DNA from: Catenulispora sp. GP43
GTDB lineage: Bacteria; Actinomycetota; Actinomycetes; Streptomycetales; Catenulisporaceae
Reading direction: 5' to 3'
DNA: 64,000 nucleotides
Assembly (NCBI RefSeq): GCF_041260665.1
Contig: NZ_JBGCCT010000003.1
Span: 124,001 to 188,000, forward strand
The position numbers and the translations under genes are program-made. Below the pieces are notes generated by a model that worked only from the letters and a program-made list of their open reading frames with translations, was not told where the DNA came from and searched no databases. This document shows positions 21,732-33,775 of the stretch, in pieces (within the stretch, counting starts at the first letter, position 1; the number at the start of each line of letters is the position of its first letter).

Positions 21732-22451
21732 ATGACCGCCGTCATCACCGACACCATGACCGCCGCGAACACGAACGACACGAACACCGCCGCCGCGCAG
21801 CCGAACCCCCTGAAGCAGACCTTCGGGCCGCTGGTCATCGACATCGCGGTCCCGCTCGGCGGGTACTACGCGCTGCACGCGGGCCTCGGCGTCGGCACCG
21901 CCGCCGCCCTGGGCCTGAGCAGCGTGGTGCCGGCGGCCCGCACGATCTTCGCCGCGGTGGCCAAGCGCCGGCTGAACGCGCTGGCCATGCTGATGCTGAC
22001 GGTGAACGTCGTCGCCATCGCGCTGACCTTCGTCTCGGGCGACGCTCGCCTGATGCTCGCCAAGGACTCCGCGGTGAGCAGCACGATCGCGCTGGGGATC
22101 CTGTGGTCGGTGCGGGGCGGCAAGCCGATGATGTCGGCCGGGCTGAAGCCGTTCGTCACGAAGGGCGACGCGCGGCGGACCGCGGCGTGGGACGCCTTGC
22201 AGTCCGAGAGCGGGGAGTTCCGGAAGAAGGAGAACCTCTACAGCCTCATCTGGGGCGGGTGGCTGCTGGCCGAGTGCGTCGCCCGGCTGATCGGGGCGTT
22301 CACGCTGCCGGTGTCCACGATGGCCTGGCTGGGCACCGTGGTGCTGGTCGTGGCGATCGGCGCGGCCTGCGTCACCGGCGGGGCCGCGGTCGAGCCGCTG
22401 GAGAAGATGATCGAGGCCCGCGCCGGGGCCGCCTCCGGCGAAGAGCGTTGA
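21732..22451 (+). CDS. VC0807-family integral membrane protein
   Basis: 239 residues from ATG 21732, which has a strong ribosome site (GGGAGGGG, 5-6 bases upstream); an upstream GTG at 21693 would overlap operator 3. About six membrane helices are seen, starting FGPLVIDIAVPLGGYYALHA. The VC0807 family has no firm function. Control by the divergent TetR regulator is likely, and such pairs often act as efflux or stress modules, but that is inference. Confidence 0.85.
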   Translation: MTAVITDTMTAANTNDTNTAAAQPNPLKQTFGPLVIDIAVPLGGYYALHAGLGVGTAAALGLSSVVPAARTIFAAVAKRRLNALAMLMLTVNVVAIALTFVSGDARLMLAKDSAVSSTIALGILWSVRGGKPMMSAGLKPFVTKGDARRTAAWDALQSESGEFRKKENLYSLIWGGWLLAECVARLIGAFTLPVSTMAWLGTVVLVVAIGAACVTGGAAVEPLEKMIEARAGAASGEER

Positions 22452-22510
22452 TACGATATATCGCGTCTGAGGACAGTGAACGACACAGCCATCACGGAGG
22501 GGCGGGCACC

Positions 22511-23515
22511 ATGCGCGGCAAGGGCATCAACTACGACACCGGATTCTTCCCCGGCGGGACCGACTCGCGGCCGGACTTCGACGCCGAGACCGCCCGGCGC
22601 GAAATGGGGATCGTCGCCGACGGCCTGCACTGCACGGCCGTCCGGATCTCCGGGGCGCGGCCGGACCGGCTCGAGGCCGCCGCGCAGGCCGCGGCGGACG
22701 CCGGGCTGGAGGTCTGGTTCGCACCCTTCCCCTGCGAGGCCACGCGGGGGGAACTGCTGGAGATCCTGGCCGACTGCGCCCGGCGCGCCGAGCGGATCCG
22801 CGCGGCCGGCACCGAAGTGGTCTTCGTGGCGGGCTGCGAGACCTCGCTGTTCTGCCCCGGCTACTTCGACGGCGACGACAGCTACGCCCGCATCCAGACG
22901 CTGGGCGGCGGCGGGATGGAGCTGTGGAGCCGGCTCGGGGAGATCATGGCCTCGTTCAACGGGTACCTGGCCGAGGCCGCCGCGACGGTGCGCGAGCACT
23001 TCCACGGGAAGGTGACGTACGCGGCCGGGCCGTGGGAGTTCATCGACTGGACGCCCTTCGACTTCGTGTCCGTGGACGCCTACCGCTCGACGGAGAACAA
23101 GGACAAGTTCGCCGAGGAGATCCGCGTGCACTTCCAGCACGGCAAGCCGGTGGTGGCCACCGAGTTCGGCTGCACACCCTACGTCGGCTCCGGCGACCGG
23201 GGCGGCATGGCCTGGGCGATCCTGGACTCCTCGGTGGAACCCCCGGTCGTGAACGGCGACTACGTCCGCAGCGAGGACGAGCAGAGCACGTACTTCACAG
23301 AGCTCTACGACGTCTTCGAGGAAGCCGGGCTCGACTCGGCCTTCTGGTTCACCTTCGCCACCTACCGGGCCCGGCACGACCCGGCGGACCCGCGCCACGA
23401 CCTGGACCTGGCCGCGTACGGCACGGTGAAGATGACCGGCCCGGACTCCCCCGAACTGAACTGGGAGCCGAAGAAGGTTTTCCACACGATCGCGGAGCGC
23501 TACGCGGCTTCCTGA
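22511..23515 (+). CDS. glycoside-hydrolase-like TIM-barrel protein
   Basis: 334 residues from ATG 22511, with GGAGG 10 bases upstream. The start MRGKGINYDTGFFPGGT and the alternating strand/helix pattern indicate a beta/alpha barrel. Candidate catalytic acids lie at strand ends (AGCETSLF and VVATEFGCTPY), as in clan-A glycosidases. Related actinobacterial proteins have been labelled abortive infection protein, a name I consider unsupported. No signal peptide is seen, so it acts in the cytoplasm. The substrate is unknown. Confidence 0.75.
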   Translation: MRGKGINYDTGFFPGGTDSRPDFDAETARREMGIVADGLHCTAVRISGARPDRLEAAAQAAADAGLEVWFAPFPCEATRGELLEILADCARRAERIRAAGTEVVFVAGCETSLFCPGYFDGDDSYARIQTLGGGGMELWSRLGEIMASFNGYLAEAAATVREHFHGKVTYAAGPWEFIDWTPFDFVSVDAYRSTENKDKFAEEIRVHFQHGKPVVATEFGCTPYVGSGDRGGMAWAILDSSVEPPVVNGDYVRSEDEQSTYFTELYDVFEEAGLDSAFWFTFATYRARHDPADPRHDLDLAAYGTVKMTGPDSPELNWEPKKVFHTIAERYAAS

Positions 23516-23549
23516 GCCGGCACCGCGGACCCGCGACCGTGCCCGGACG

Positions 23550-24296
23550 TCACTGCGCCTGCTGCTGCTGGGCGGCGGCCGCGGCGGCGATCTGGGCCGC
23601 GGTCGGCCGGATCCACGTGGTCTGCGCCGCGACGATCTGCCGGGTGGCCGGGTCGAAGCTGCCGTAGCGCGGCGAGATCTTCACGTTGATCTCGGTGGCC
23701 GCCTTGGACAGCATCGGCGTGATCGCGCCCTGCAGGGCGGTCAGGCTGTTCTGGTCGTTGGGGTCCACGTGCAGCTTGGCCGCCTCGGCGTCGATCACCG
23801 CGGTGACCAGAGCCTGGATGTGGGTGTAGACCGGCACGCTGCTGGGCGCCAGGCCCGAGGAGTTCTGCTGCGACTCGGCGTCGGCCAGCGCCACCGCCTC
23901 GTTGTCGCTGCCGGTGAACCGCGCCGAGGCCAGCGAGGCCCGGGCCTGCTCGACCAGGGAGGTGTGCTCCTTGGCGTCGTCGGCCGCGGTGACCGTGATG
24001 CCCTGGTCGTCGGCGACCTTCTGCCACACCGCCTGCTGCACCAGCAGGTTGATCTGCGCCTTGGCCAGCGCCGAGCGCTGGGCGTCGGTGATGTCGCCCT
24101 GGGTCAGGCCGTTCTTCTGGACCAGCGAGACGATCGAGGCGACCTGGTCCTGCACGGTGGCGTCGGTGGTGCGCTGGCCCTGCACCACGGCCGCGGCCCC
24201 GGCCTGCATCGGGCCGCCGCACGCGGAGGTGGCCAGGGCTACAGCCCCGCCGAGGACGATGACGGCGGCGAGACGGACGGAGCGAGCGTGGTTCAC
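23550..24296 (-). CDS. SurA N-domain-like lipoprotein
   Basis: 248 residues from GTG 24296 (GGAAGG ribosome site upstream). A lipoprotein signal (VRLAAVIVLGGAVALATSAC) gives a lipidated Cys at about residue 27. The mature part is helical and resembles the SurA/PrsA chaperone N-domain (INLLVQQAVWQKVADDQGIT). No PPIase domain is present; instead a C-terminal region ends in an Ala/Gln tail. It likely assists folding outside the membrane. It follows the MFS gene on the same strand. Confidence 0.8.
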   Translation of the reverse strand: MNHARSVRLAAVIVLGGAVALATSACGGPMQAGAAAVVQGQRTTDATVQDQVASIVSLVQKNGLTQGDITDAQRSALAKAQINLLVQQAVWQKVADDQGITVTAADDAKEHTSLVEQARASLASARFTGSDNEAVALADAESQQNSSGLAPSSVPVYTHIQALVTAVIDAEAAKLHVDPNDQNSLTALQGAITPMLSKAATEINVKISPRYGSFDPATRQIVAAQTTWIRPTAAQIAAAAAAQQQQAQ

Positions 24297-24340
24297 GGTC
24301 CTGAACCTTCCTGGCGGCACATCAAGAAATACAGATCGAC

Positions 24341-25687
24341 TCAGATCGACACCGCATCGTAGCGTTCCGCCACCGGCTTTGTGGAGTGGATCACACCAAG
24401 ATCCTGATGAGGAAGCCGCGCCCGCCGCACCACCCGCGGCTGCGCGATCGCCATGCATCCGCACACCGCGGCGCTCACACCCCACAGCAGACCCGGCCCC
24501 GACAAGCCGAGCAACCACGTCCCCACCAGCGGCGCGAGCAGCGTGGCCACTCCCCAGCTGAGGCCGTAGACGGCGAGGTAGCGCGCCGAGGCCTGGACCG
24601 GAGCCAGTTCGCTGACCATCGCGAAGGACCGCCCCATGACGAGCAGATTGCCGAGGCTGTAGAGCGCCGTCGGCACGAGCAGAGTGGGCAGGGTGTGCGC
24701 GATCGCGTAACCGCCGAAGCCCGCGGCCATCATGAGGTAGCCGATGACGAAGGTGGCCGGGTGCGAGAGCGTCGCGAGCCGCCGGTTCCGCAAAACAGGG
24801 CGCGCGAGGACGAGCGTGCCGGTGGAGGCAGCCATGATCAGGCCGGCGTTGGCGGGATTCAGGCCGACGGCTCCGAGCGAGAGCGGCAGCAGGCTCACCA
24901 TGAACATCGAGACCAGGGCGAAGACAGTCCCTGAGGCGGTGACGATGAGGAGAGTCCGATCTCGCCATGGCGAGATCGGCTGCGCCGCGACCGGTGCGGT
25001 CGGCTGGACGGTCGGCTGAGCGGTCGGCTGAGCGGTGGGCTGGACGGTCGGCTGAGCGGTCGGCAGCGCTCGGTCGGCATCCGCCTGGCCGCTGACCGGT
25101 TCTGCCTGCCGTTCCTCTGGTTTCCTGTGATCCGGCGCCAGGGCCAGCAGCACGATCACCGCGCACACCAGCCCCGTCCCGGCGTCGACCACGAACAGCC
25201 AGCGCAGACTCCAGCGCCCGACCACGTCGGCGATCACTCCGGCCGCCAGGCTCCCCACCGCCATGGCCGTGGTCAGCAGTCCGAAGGCGGCGGCCCGCCC
25301 GCCCGGCGGCACCGCGTCGGCGATCAGCGCCTGGCTCGGCGGCTCGAACAGCTCGAAGGCGAGCCCCATCGCCACCGCGCACAGCGTCGCCGCGAGCAGG
25401 TCGGGCGCGGCCGCCAGGCCCAGCTGCGCGACCGCCAGACCGACCAGCCCGGCCACGATCGTGCGCCGCCGGCCCCAGCGGTCCGCGAGCCGACCGCCGG
25501 CCAGCCGGCTGGGGATGGTCGCGAGCCCGAAGGCCGCCGACACGATCCCGGCCGCCGTCAGGCCCGCGCCGAAGGACCGGGTCAACAGCACCGTCAGGAA
25601 CGCCAGCGAGAACCCGCCGAGCTGGTTCACCGCGCGCGCCATGATGAGCGCCTTGACCTGCCCGGGAAGTCGATCCGTCGCGCCCAT
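24341..25687 (-). CDS. MFS transporter, DHA1-like
   Basis: 448 residues from ATG 25687 (AGGGG ribosome site, 5 bases upstream). Twelve membrane helices are expected. The family loop motif between helices 2 and 3 is GGRLADRWGRRRTIV. The central cytoplasmic loop holds an unusual repeat of Gln-Pro-Thr-Val/Ala units (QPTVQPTAQPTAQPTAQPTV). A doubled 17-bp Fur-type box lies 25-58 bases upstream of the start. The substrate is unknown; drugs or metal-related small molecules are possible. Confidence 0.88.
   Translation of the reverse strand: MGATDRLPGQVKALIMARAVNQLGGFSLAFLTVLLTRSFGAGLTAAGIVSAAFGLATIPSRLAGGRLADRWGRRRTIVAGLVGLAVAQLGLAAAPDLLAATLCAVAMGLAFELFEPPSQALIADAVPPGGRAAAFGLLTTAMAVGSLAAGVIADVVGRWSLRWLFVVDAGTGLVCAVIVLLALAPDHRKPEERQAEPVSGQADADRALPTAQPTVQPTAQPTAQPTVQPTAPVAAQPISPWRDRTLLIVTASGTVFALVSMFMVSLLPLSLGAVGLNPANAGLIMAASTGTLVLARPVLRNRRLATLSHPATFVIGYLMMAAGFGGYAIAHTLPTLLVPTALYSLGNLLVMGRSFAMVSELAPVQASARYLAVYGLSWGVATLLAPLVGTWLLGLSGPGLLWGVSAAVCGCMAIAQPRVVRRARLPHQDLGVIHSTKPVAERYDAVSI
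24998..25065 (-). repeat. 12-bp tandem repeats encoding Gln-Pro-Thr-Ala/Val units
   Basis: Five to six copies of a 12-bp unit (GCGGTCGGCTGA on the plus strand, with GGACGGTCGGCT variants) sit inside the MFS gene. Copy number could vary by slippage without changing the frame, altering only the cytoplasmic loop length. Confidence 0.8.
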
Positions 25688-25711
25688 TGCGTCCCCTGTC
25701 GCCGACCTGGT

Positions 25712-25745
25712 GTGCAAACTACTCGCAGTTGCAAATGATTCGCAA
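25712..25745. promoter_or_regulatory. two abutting 17-bp Fur-family (Nur-like) box candidates
   Basis: TTGCAAATGATTCGCAA (25729-25745) is a near-perfect palindrome with the TTGCAA-N5-TTGCAA layout. A degenerate copy, GTGCAAACTACTCGCAG (25712-25728), abuts it. Both lie in the promoter region of the MFS gene. An ArsR-type operator is an alternative reading. Confidence 0.65.
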
Positions 25746-25778
25746 GTAATTCCACCAGGCCCCGCCGACAGGTTCGGG

Positions 25779-29327
<3,549 letters not shown>

Positions 29328-29547
29328 AGGGGCCACCCTTCGCGCACGACGAACAGCCCGAAGCCATGAGACGGCGTCGGGATGCCTCTAGAGTACGCCT
29401 GGCTTACGACACTCGTTTGGGGATTATTCGGGACGAAGTCGCTCTCCAGGGGGCGACCTGGTCAGGCGACATACCCCTGACCGGTTCGGAGCCGGTACCT
29501 TTCTACCGGACCCAACAGATGTAAATAAGGCCGGAGCGAGACCTCAG

Positions 29548-30558
29548 ATGGCACAGGCATCCGCACAGCGGCACGGCATACCGAACGGCCAGTTCGCCGG
29601 ACGGATCATCGAGTTCAGCGACCCCGAACTCGACCGCAAGTTCCCGCACGGTATCTACCTGACCATGCACGGCTACCCGGAGTTCGCCGTCTACGCCCGC
29701 CACACCGTGCAGATCGCGGACCCGCCGTCCGGCCTGTCCGTGGACGAGATCAGGGTCACCGACGTCATCGCGGCCAACCTGCTGGCCGCCGACGCCGGCG
29801 ACCCGCTGTGGAGCGGCCGGCCGAGCACCGCCACGCCGCAGGGCTGGACCTGGGCGCACGCCGCCGAGAGCCGCATGCTGCACTGCGTGCCGATCGAGCT
29901 GCACGGGGCGTTCCGCCACCACGGCGGCATGGCCACGCTGAAGGCCGACCGCAGCCGCTCGGGGCTGTTCACCGAGGGCATGCTGGAACCGGTCGCCTTC
30001 GAGCGCAGCGGCTCGGTCCCCGAGGACGCGATGGCGCAGTTGGAGCAGCACCTGGGCTTCGCGCTGCCGCCGTCCTACCGGCGCTTCCTGGCCGGCACCG
30101 ACGGCGGCCGGCCGATCAGCCCGGCGGTGAACCTGGCCGGCGGCTTCATCGCCGACCAGTGGATGTTCGGCCTGCGCCGCGAGGACCCGCACCAGGACCT
30201 GGTGTACGCCAACCAGGCGCTCTACGACCGGTTCACCGAGGAGTTCCTCGGCATCGGCTACGTGCAGGGCGGCATGCTGGCGCTGAAGATCCGCGGCACC
30301 GAGGCCGGCTCGGTCTGGCTGTTCGACGACGACGACCCGCGCGACTCCGAGAGCCGCGACGCCGGCAGCGTGTGCGCCGAGCTGCTGAAGAAGGTCGGCA
30401 ACGACTTCGACGACTTCGCCCGGCACCTGGTCGCGCTGCCGCAGCAGATCGTGGACATCGCGCGCTCCGCGGTGGACTCCGGACACGCCAAGGCCGTCAC
30501 CGACATCGAACACCTGGGGGCGGCGCTCCCGGAGGGGCTGAAGGCGCCGCGGCGATGA
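29548..30558 (+). CDS. SMI1/KNR4 (SUKH) family protein
   Basis: 336 residues. The C-terminal two-thirds has the SUKH core (QLEQHLGFALPPSYRRFL, then GSVWLFDDDDP). The N-terminal about 130 residues form a separate beta-rich domain that recalls HNH/toxin-associated actinobacterial proteins (GWTWAHAAESRMLHCVP). SUKH proteins are often immunity factors for contact-dependent toxins, but no toxin gene is adjacent, so a housekeeping or orphan-immunity role cannot be decided. It is divergent from mfd. A hairpin follows the stop. Confidence 0.8.
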   Translation: MAQASAQRHGIPNGQFAGRIIEFSDPELDRKFPHGIYLTMHGYPEFAVYARHTVQIADPPSGLSVDEIRVTDVIAANLLAADAGDPLWSGRPSTATPQGWTWAHAAESRMLHCVPIELHGAFRHHGGMATLKADRSRSGLFTEGMLEPVAFERSGSVPEDAMAQLEQHLGFALPPSYRRFLAGTDGGRPISPAVNLAGGFIADQWMFGLRREDPHQDLVYANQALYDRFTEEFLGIGYVQGGMLALKIRGTEAGSVWLFDDDDPRDSESRDAGSVCAELLKKVGNDFDDFARHLVALPQQIVDIARSAVDSGHAKAVTDIEHLGAALPEGLKAPRR

Positions 30559-30564
30559 TGTGAA

Positions 30565-30603
30565 CTCCCGTGGCGCAGGTCACACCAGACCGTGTCACGG
30601 GAG
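30565..30603 (+). terminator. hairpin after the SUKH gene
   Basis: 8-bp perfect arms CTCCCGTG / CACGGGAG are separated by 23 bases, starting 6 bases after the stop at 30558. A second small hairpin GGGG-CTT-CCCC follows at about 30606. Confidence 0.5.
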
Positions 30604-30659
30604 CCGGGGCTTCCCCGTCCTAGTGGTGTACCCAGCCAGAACAAGCCAGGGAGCACACC

Positions 30660-31139
30660 ATGGAAGCCCGCATCGACACCTTCGCCACCCCGACCGGCGC
30701 CAAGTTCGCCAAGTACCTCATCGGCGCCAGCCGGGTCCTGCACGAGGGCAGCGTCCCGGTCTCGACCCTGCACCTGGTCGAGATCCGCGCCAGCCAGATC
30801 AACGGCTGCGGCTTCTGCCTCGACATGCACACCAAGGACGCCGCCGCGGCCGGCGAGACCCCCGAGCGCCTGAACCTGGTCGCCGCCTGGCGCGAGGCCG
30901 GCTGCTTCACCGACGCCGAGCGCGCCGCGCTGGAGCTGGCCGAGGCGGGCACCCGGCTGGCCGACGGCACCGGGGTGAGCGACGAGGTGTGGGAGAACGC
31001 CGCCCAGCACTACGACGAGGATCAGCTGGCCACGTTGGTCGCGCAGATCGCGCTGATCAACGCCTTCAACCGCGGCAACATCCTCGTGAAGCAGCCGGCC
31101 GGCGACTACGTGCCCGGGCAGTTCGACGCGCTCAAGTAG
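30660..31139 (+). CDS. carboxymuconolactone decarboxylase / AhpD-like protein
   Basis: 159 residues. It carries the CMD-family redox motif Cys-Gly-Phe-Cys followed by His (NGCGFCLDMH), as in AhpD-type alkylhydroperoxidases, and conserved helices (ARINGC-type segment ASQINGC and INAFNRGNILV). It probably has peroxidase or thiol-oxidoreductase activity. It is monocistronic, with a classical terminator after it. Confidence 0.92.
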   Translation: MEARIDTFATPTGAKFAKYLIGASRVLHEGSVPVSTLHLVEIRASQINGCGFCLDMHTKDAAAAGETPERLNLVAAWREAGCFTDAERAALELAEAGTRLADGTGVSDEVWENAAQHYDEDQLATLVAQIALINAFNRGNILVKQPAGDYVPGQFDALK

Positions 31140-31191
31140 CGTGCCCCGTCGGGACGGCGCACCCCGACCCACCCCCCTTTGTCAGCCCTCT

Positions 31192-31232
31192 GGCACCGGC
31201 CGCCCAGCAGGGGCGCCGGTGCCTGCTTTTTG
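31192..31232 (+). terminator. intrinsic terminator with T-tract
   Basis: GGCACCGGC / GCCGGTGCC arms (31192-31200 and 31215-31223) are followed by TGCTTTTTGTT. A T-run is rare in this window, so this is the most classical terminator seen. Confidence 0.85.
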
Positions 31233-31343
31233 TTAAGTACGCCCGCACGCCACCCGAATGCTGCCTTGTGCGTGACCTGCCGATCTTCCTCCGCGTTGAG
31301 GGACCAGTTCCCCCATTCACGAACGCGATGAAAGGAGTCGGCG

Positions 31344-31973
31344 ATGCGCAAGTACCTGTCCCTCGCCGTTGTGGCGTTGTCTTCCGGCGGGGCGCTGTTC
31401 GCCGCCGCCGGCGCGGCCAGCGCGGCCAGCGCCAACGACAACCTGGCTGCCGCCCCGTGGCTGAGCTCCAGCCCGATGGCGATGCACGCGGCGCCCTTCA
31501 CCCACCACCACGATGACGACGACGCCCTGTGCGGCGTACAGAAGGCCGACTACCGCATCGGCACGCTCGACGCGAAGCTGGTCCAGAAGGGCTGCATCGG
31601 CGGCGACTGGGACCAGCAGATGCCCACCGTGCCCGGCCCGCCGCCGGTCGGCTCGCCGGATCCGTGCCCGACCAGCTGCACCCCGACCCCGCCGACTCCT
31701 CCCACGCCCCCCACCCCGTCGGTGCCCCCGCCGCCGCCGGTGCCGTGCCCGCCTCCGGTCATGACGCCGCCGCCGGTTCCGTGCCCGCCCCCCACGCCGG
31801 ACCCCTGCCCCCCGGGTGACGACCACGGCTGGGCGGCGGCTCCGGCCGACGCCACCCAGGCTCCGGCCGACGCCACCCAGGCTCCGGCGGACGCCACCCA
31901 GGCTCCGTTCGCGACGGGCAACACCACCGCGGGTCTGCCGATCGCCGGCAACGCGCCAGGCGGCCTGCTCTAG
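31344..31973 (+). CDS. small secreted Pro-rich protein
   Basis: 209 residues with a Sec signal peptide (MRKYLSLAVVALSSGGALFA, cleavage after ASA at about residue 28). The mature part has a His/Asp patch (HHHDDDD, a possible metal site), two cysteines around DYRIGTLDAKLVQKGC, a long Pro/Cys-Pro region, and three 7-residue repeats APADATQ near the C-terminus, encoded by 21-bp tandem DNA repeats at about 31845-31908. A cell-wall or surface role is likely. The family is not recognised. Confidence 0.75.
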   Translation: MRKYLSLAVVALSSGGALFAAAGAASAASANDNLAAAPWLSSSPMAMHAAPFTHHHDDDDALCGVQKADYRIGTLDAKLVQKGCIGGDWDQQMPTVPGPPPVGSPDPCPTSCTPTPPTPPTPPTPSVPPPPPVPCPPPVMTPPPVPCPPPTPDPCPPGDDHGWAAAPADATQAPADATQAPADATQAPFATGNTTAGLPIAGNAPGGLL

Positions 31974-32036
31974 CAAGCGGTGCGGGCCCGGCACCGACCG
32001 CCGGGCCCGCGCTTCGAAAGTCAAGGGAGTACCACC

Positions 32037-32483
32037 TTGCGTGCCCGAGCAATCCTGACAGCGGCGGCCGCGACCGCGGCCACGCTCGGTGGCGTTCTGG
32101 CCTCGGCCGGCAGCGCCGCGGCGAGGACCGCACCGCTGACGACTCCGGCGCCCCCGACAGCGCCCAAGGCCGCCCCGGCCCCGGGGATCCTGGCTGTCGA
32201 GAACGCCTTGGAGTTCGTCGACAACTGGTGCGTCGCCCCGCTGCGGTTCACCGGACCGCTGGCCGCGAACCCGTTCCCGACCGTGTCCGACGCCTGCGGA
32301 AGCCACCGCACCGGCGGCGGTGTCCGTGTCCTGAGCAACATGTGTATCGCGCCGATCACCATGGACGACCCGATGGGATCCGGTCCGGCGCTGACCACGG
32401 TGTGCAGGAACGACGACGCACCGGGACCCGGATTCGAGATCCTGCGCAACGTGTCCGTCGCGGGCGTTCAGGCCACATACTGA
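32037..32483 (+). CDS. small secreted protein with TTG start
   Basis: 148 residues from TTG 32037, chosen because AAGGGAG lies 7 bases upstream and the product then begins with a clean signal peptide (LRARAILTAAAATAATLGGV, cleavage near AAA at about residue 29). A GTG at 31980 in the same frame gives a poor N-terminus. The mature part has three or four Cys in short motifs (NWCVAP, SNMCIAP, TVCRND) and asparagine-rich turns like the rodlin-like protein downstream, so the two may be related surface proteins. Confidence 0.65.
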   Translation: MRARAILTAAAATAATLGGVLASAGSAAARTAPLTTPAPPTAPKAAPAPGILAVENALEFVDNWCVAPLRFTGPLAANPFPTVSDACGSHRTGGGVRVLSNMCIAPITMDDPMGSGPALTTVCRNDDAPGPGFEILRNVSVAGVQATY

Positions 32484-32894
32484 GCGCCGCATTCCGACCC
32501 ACATTCCACACCGGCCCCGCCAATACATTTTATCTGGCGAATCGTTGGTCATACCGAACCGGCCGGACGACGGTACGCCGCCAGACCTCCGAAGGGGTCA
32601 AGAAATGCGGAATATCGTCGGCCGACCACCCTTCTCGACATTGCCCGGCACCATCCGTGAGATGTCGACAGGTCATACATCTGACCAGCTCAGATGACAT
32701 GGACAGGCACCGTGGAAAGTACGAAGAATGACGTCCTATCAATCACTCGTCAGCGTCTTGGGCCGCGCGCCTCCCGACTTGATATACGATTCTTCGCGAA
32801 TGGCAGTATGGTTCAAAGCAACAAGGTGGCGGGCTTCGGATTCCTCGCCCGTCAGGTCACCATCGATCCACATCGACAAGGAAGAACGATCAAC
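32484..32894. other. 411-base intergenic region, relatively AT-rich
   Basis: No convincing gene is seen. The last 150 bases are markedly richer in A and T than the surroundings and contain promoter-like hexamers (TTGATATACGAT at about 32778 and CAGTATGG about 20 bases later). This is the likely long leader and promoter of the rodlin-like gene. Confidence 0.5.
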
Positions 32895-33440
32895 ATGGCA
32901 TTTCTGAAGCACGCCACCGTTATCGCCGCGCTGGCCAGCGCGGGTGTCGTGGGCACGGCCGGCATCGCCTCCGCGGCGGCCGACGACGCCTGGCACGGCG
33001 GCCGCGAGCACCACAAGGTCGGCGACAACAACGTCGGCCAGGGCGGTCTGATCCCGGTCAACACGCTGAACAACGTCAACGTCGCCCCGAACCTGGGCTG
33101 CCTGGCGCACAACACCGTGCCGGACCTGAACGTCCAGTCCCTGGTCGGCGCGGCGCCGATCGGCGTGACCCTCAACCACCTGCTGGAGCACACGCACCTG
33201 AACGTGCTGTCCAACGGCAACATCGACACCGACGTCTACGACAACTCCTGCACCTCGAACCAGGGTTCGTCGCAGGCCGGCAACAACAGCCACGGCAGCG
33301 TGGGCGCGGGCGACAGCAGCAACACGCACGCCGACGGCACCGGCGCGGGCTCGCAGAACAACGGCGCGGGCGCCGGCGCGGGCGGCCTGATCGGCTCCTC
33401 GGGCCTGCTGGGCAAGGGCGGCCTGAACCTCGGCGGCTGA
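32895..33440 (+). CDS. rodlin-like secreted surface protein
   Basis: 181 residues from ATG 32895 (AAGGAAG upstream). The signal peptide is MAFLKHATVIAALASAGVVG, with cleavage after ASA at about residue 27. The mature part has the layout of streptomycete rodlins: an Asn/Gly-rich start (GDNNVGQGG), one Cys before a repeated hydrophobic segment (DLNVQSLVGAAPIGV), a second NVL segment and a second Cys (DVYDNSC), then an Asn/Ser/Gly-rich tail. Rodlins form the rodlet layer of aerial hyphae with chaplins. The tail is longer than in typical rodlins of about 130 residues. The assignment is by pattern only. Confidence 0.55.
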   Translation: MAFLKHATVIAALASAGVVGTAGIASAAADDAWHGGREHHKVGDNNVGQGGLIPVNTLNNVNVAPNLGCLAHNTVPDLNVQSLVGAAPIGVTLNHLLEHTHLNVLSNGNIDTDVYDNSCTSNQGSSQAGNNSHGSVGAGDSSNTHADGTGAGSQNNGAGAGAGGLIGSSGLLGKGGLNLGG

Positions 33441-33581
33441 GCCCACACACCCTGGTGTGACGCGTGCCGGAGTCCGCTCCAGCACGCACCGCCGACGGAA
33501 GACGACGGGGACTGATCTCCCTCGTCGCCTGATCGGGCGACAAGCCCGCATCGCTCGTCGGAGTGAAACGAAAAGCGTAAG

Positions 33582-33613
33582 AAGGCCCCGCGGGATGCGT
33601 ACCGCGGGGCCTT
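33582..33613. terminator. bidirectional hairpin terminator
   Basis: Perfect 12-bp arms AAGGCCCCGCGG / CCGCGGGGCCTT with an 8-base loop. The A-run on one side and T-run on the other suit both the rodlin-like gene (plus) and the gene ending at 33776 (minus). The rest of 33441-33775 holds nothing else that I can name. Confidence 0.85.
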
Positions 33614-33775
33614 GTCCATGTGCGAGTACCGCCCCGGCACCGGCCGGAGATCCTCAATTGGCAGAGGTCCGGTGGAGGGGCGGTGCTCAGCTCACTGATT
33701 CTCTGGTCGTCGACGCACTCGTCGTCACCGGCGGCCGGGCGTCCCGACCCGGAGCGCCGGCGGTGGGGTGTCCTG

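Noticed and set aside
22511..23515. Abortive-infection (phage defence) protein
   Set aside because: The label is used for relatives, but the sequence looks like a glycosidase-type barrel and there is no defence context.
29548..30558. Immunity protein of a contact-dependent toxin system
   Set aside because: The SUKH fold fits, but no toxin gene or secretion marker is adjacent, so the claim is not supported.
32530..32742. 70-residue minus-strand frame with four cysteines upstream of the rodlin-like gene
   Set aside because: No ribosome site, and it lies over the probable promoter/leader; I could not support it.
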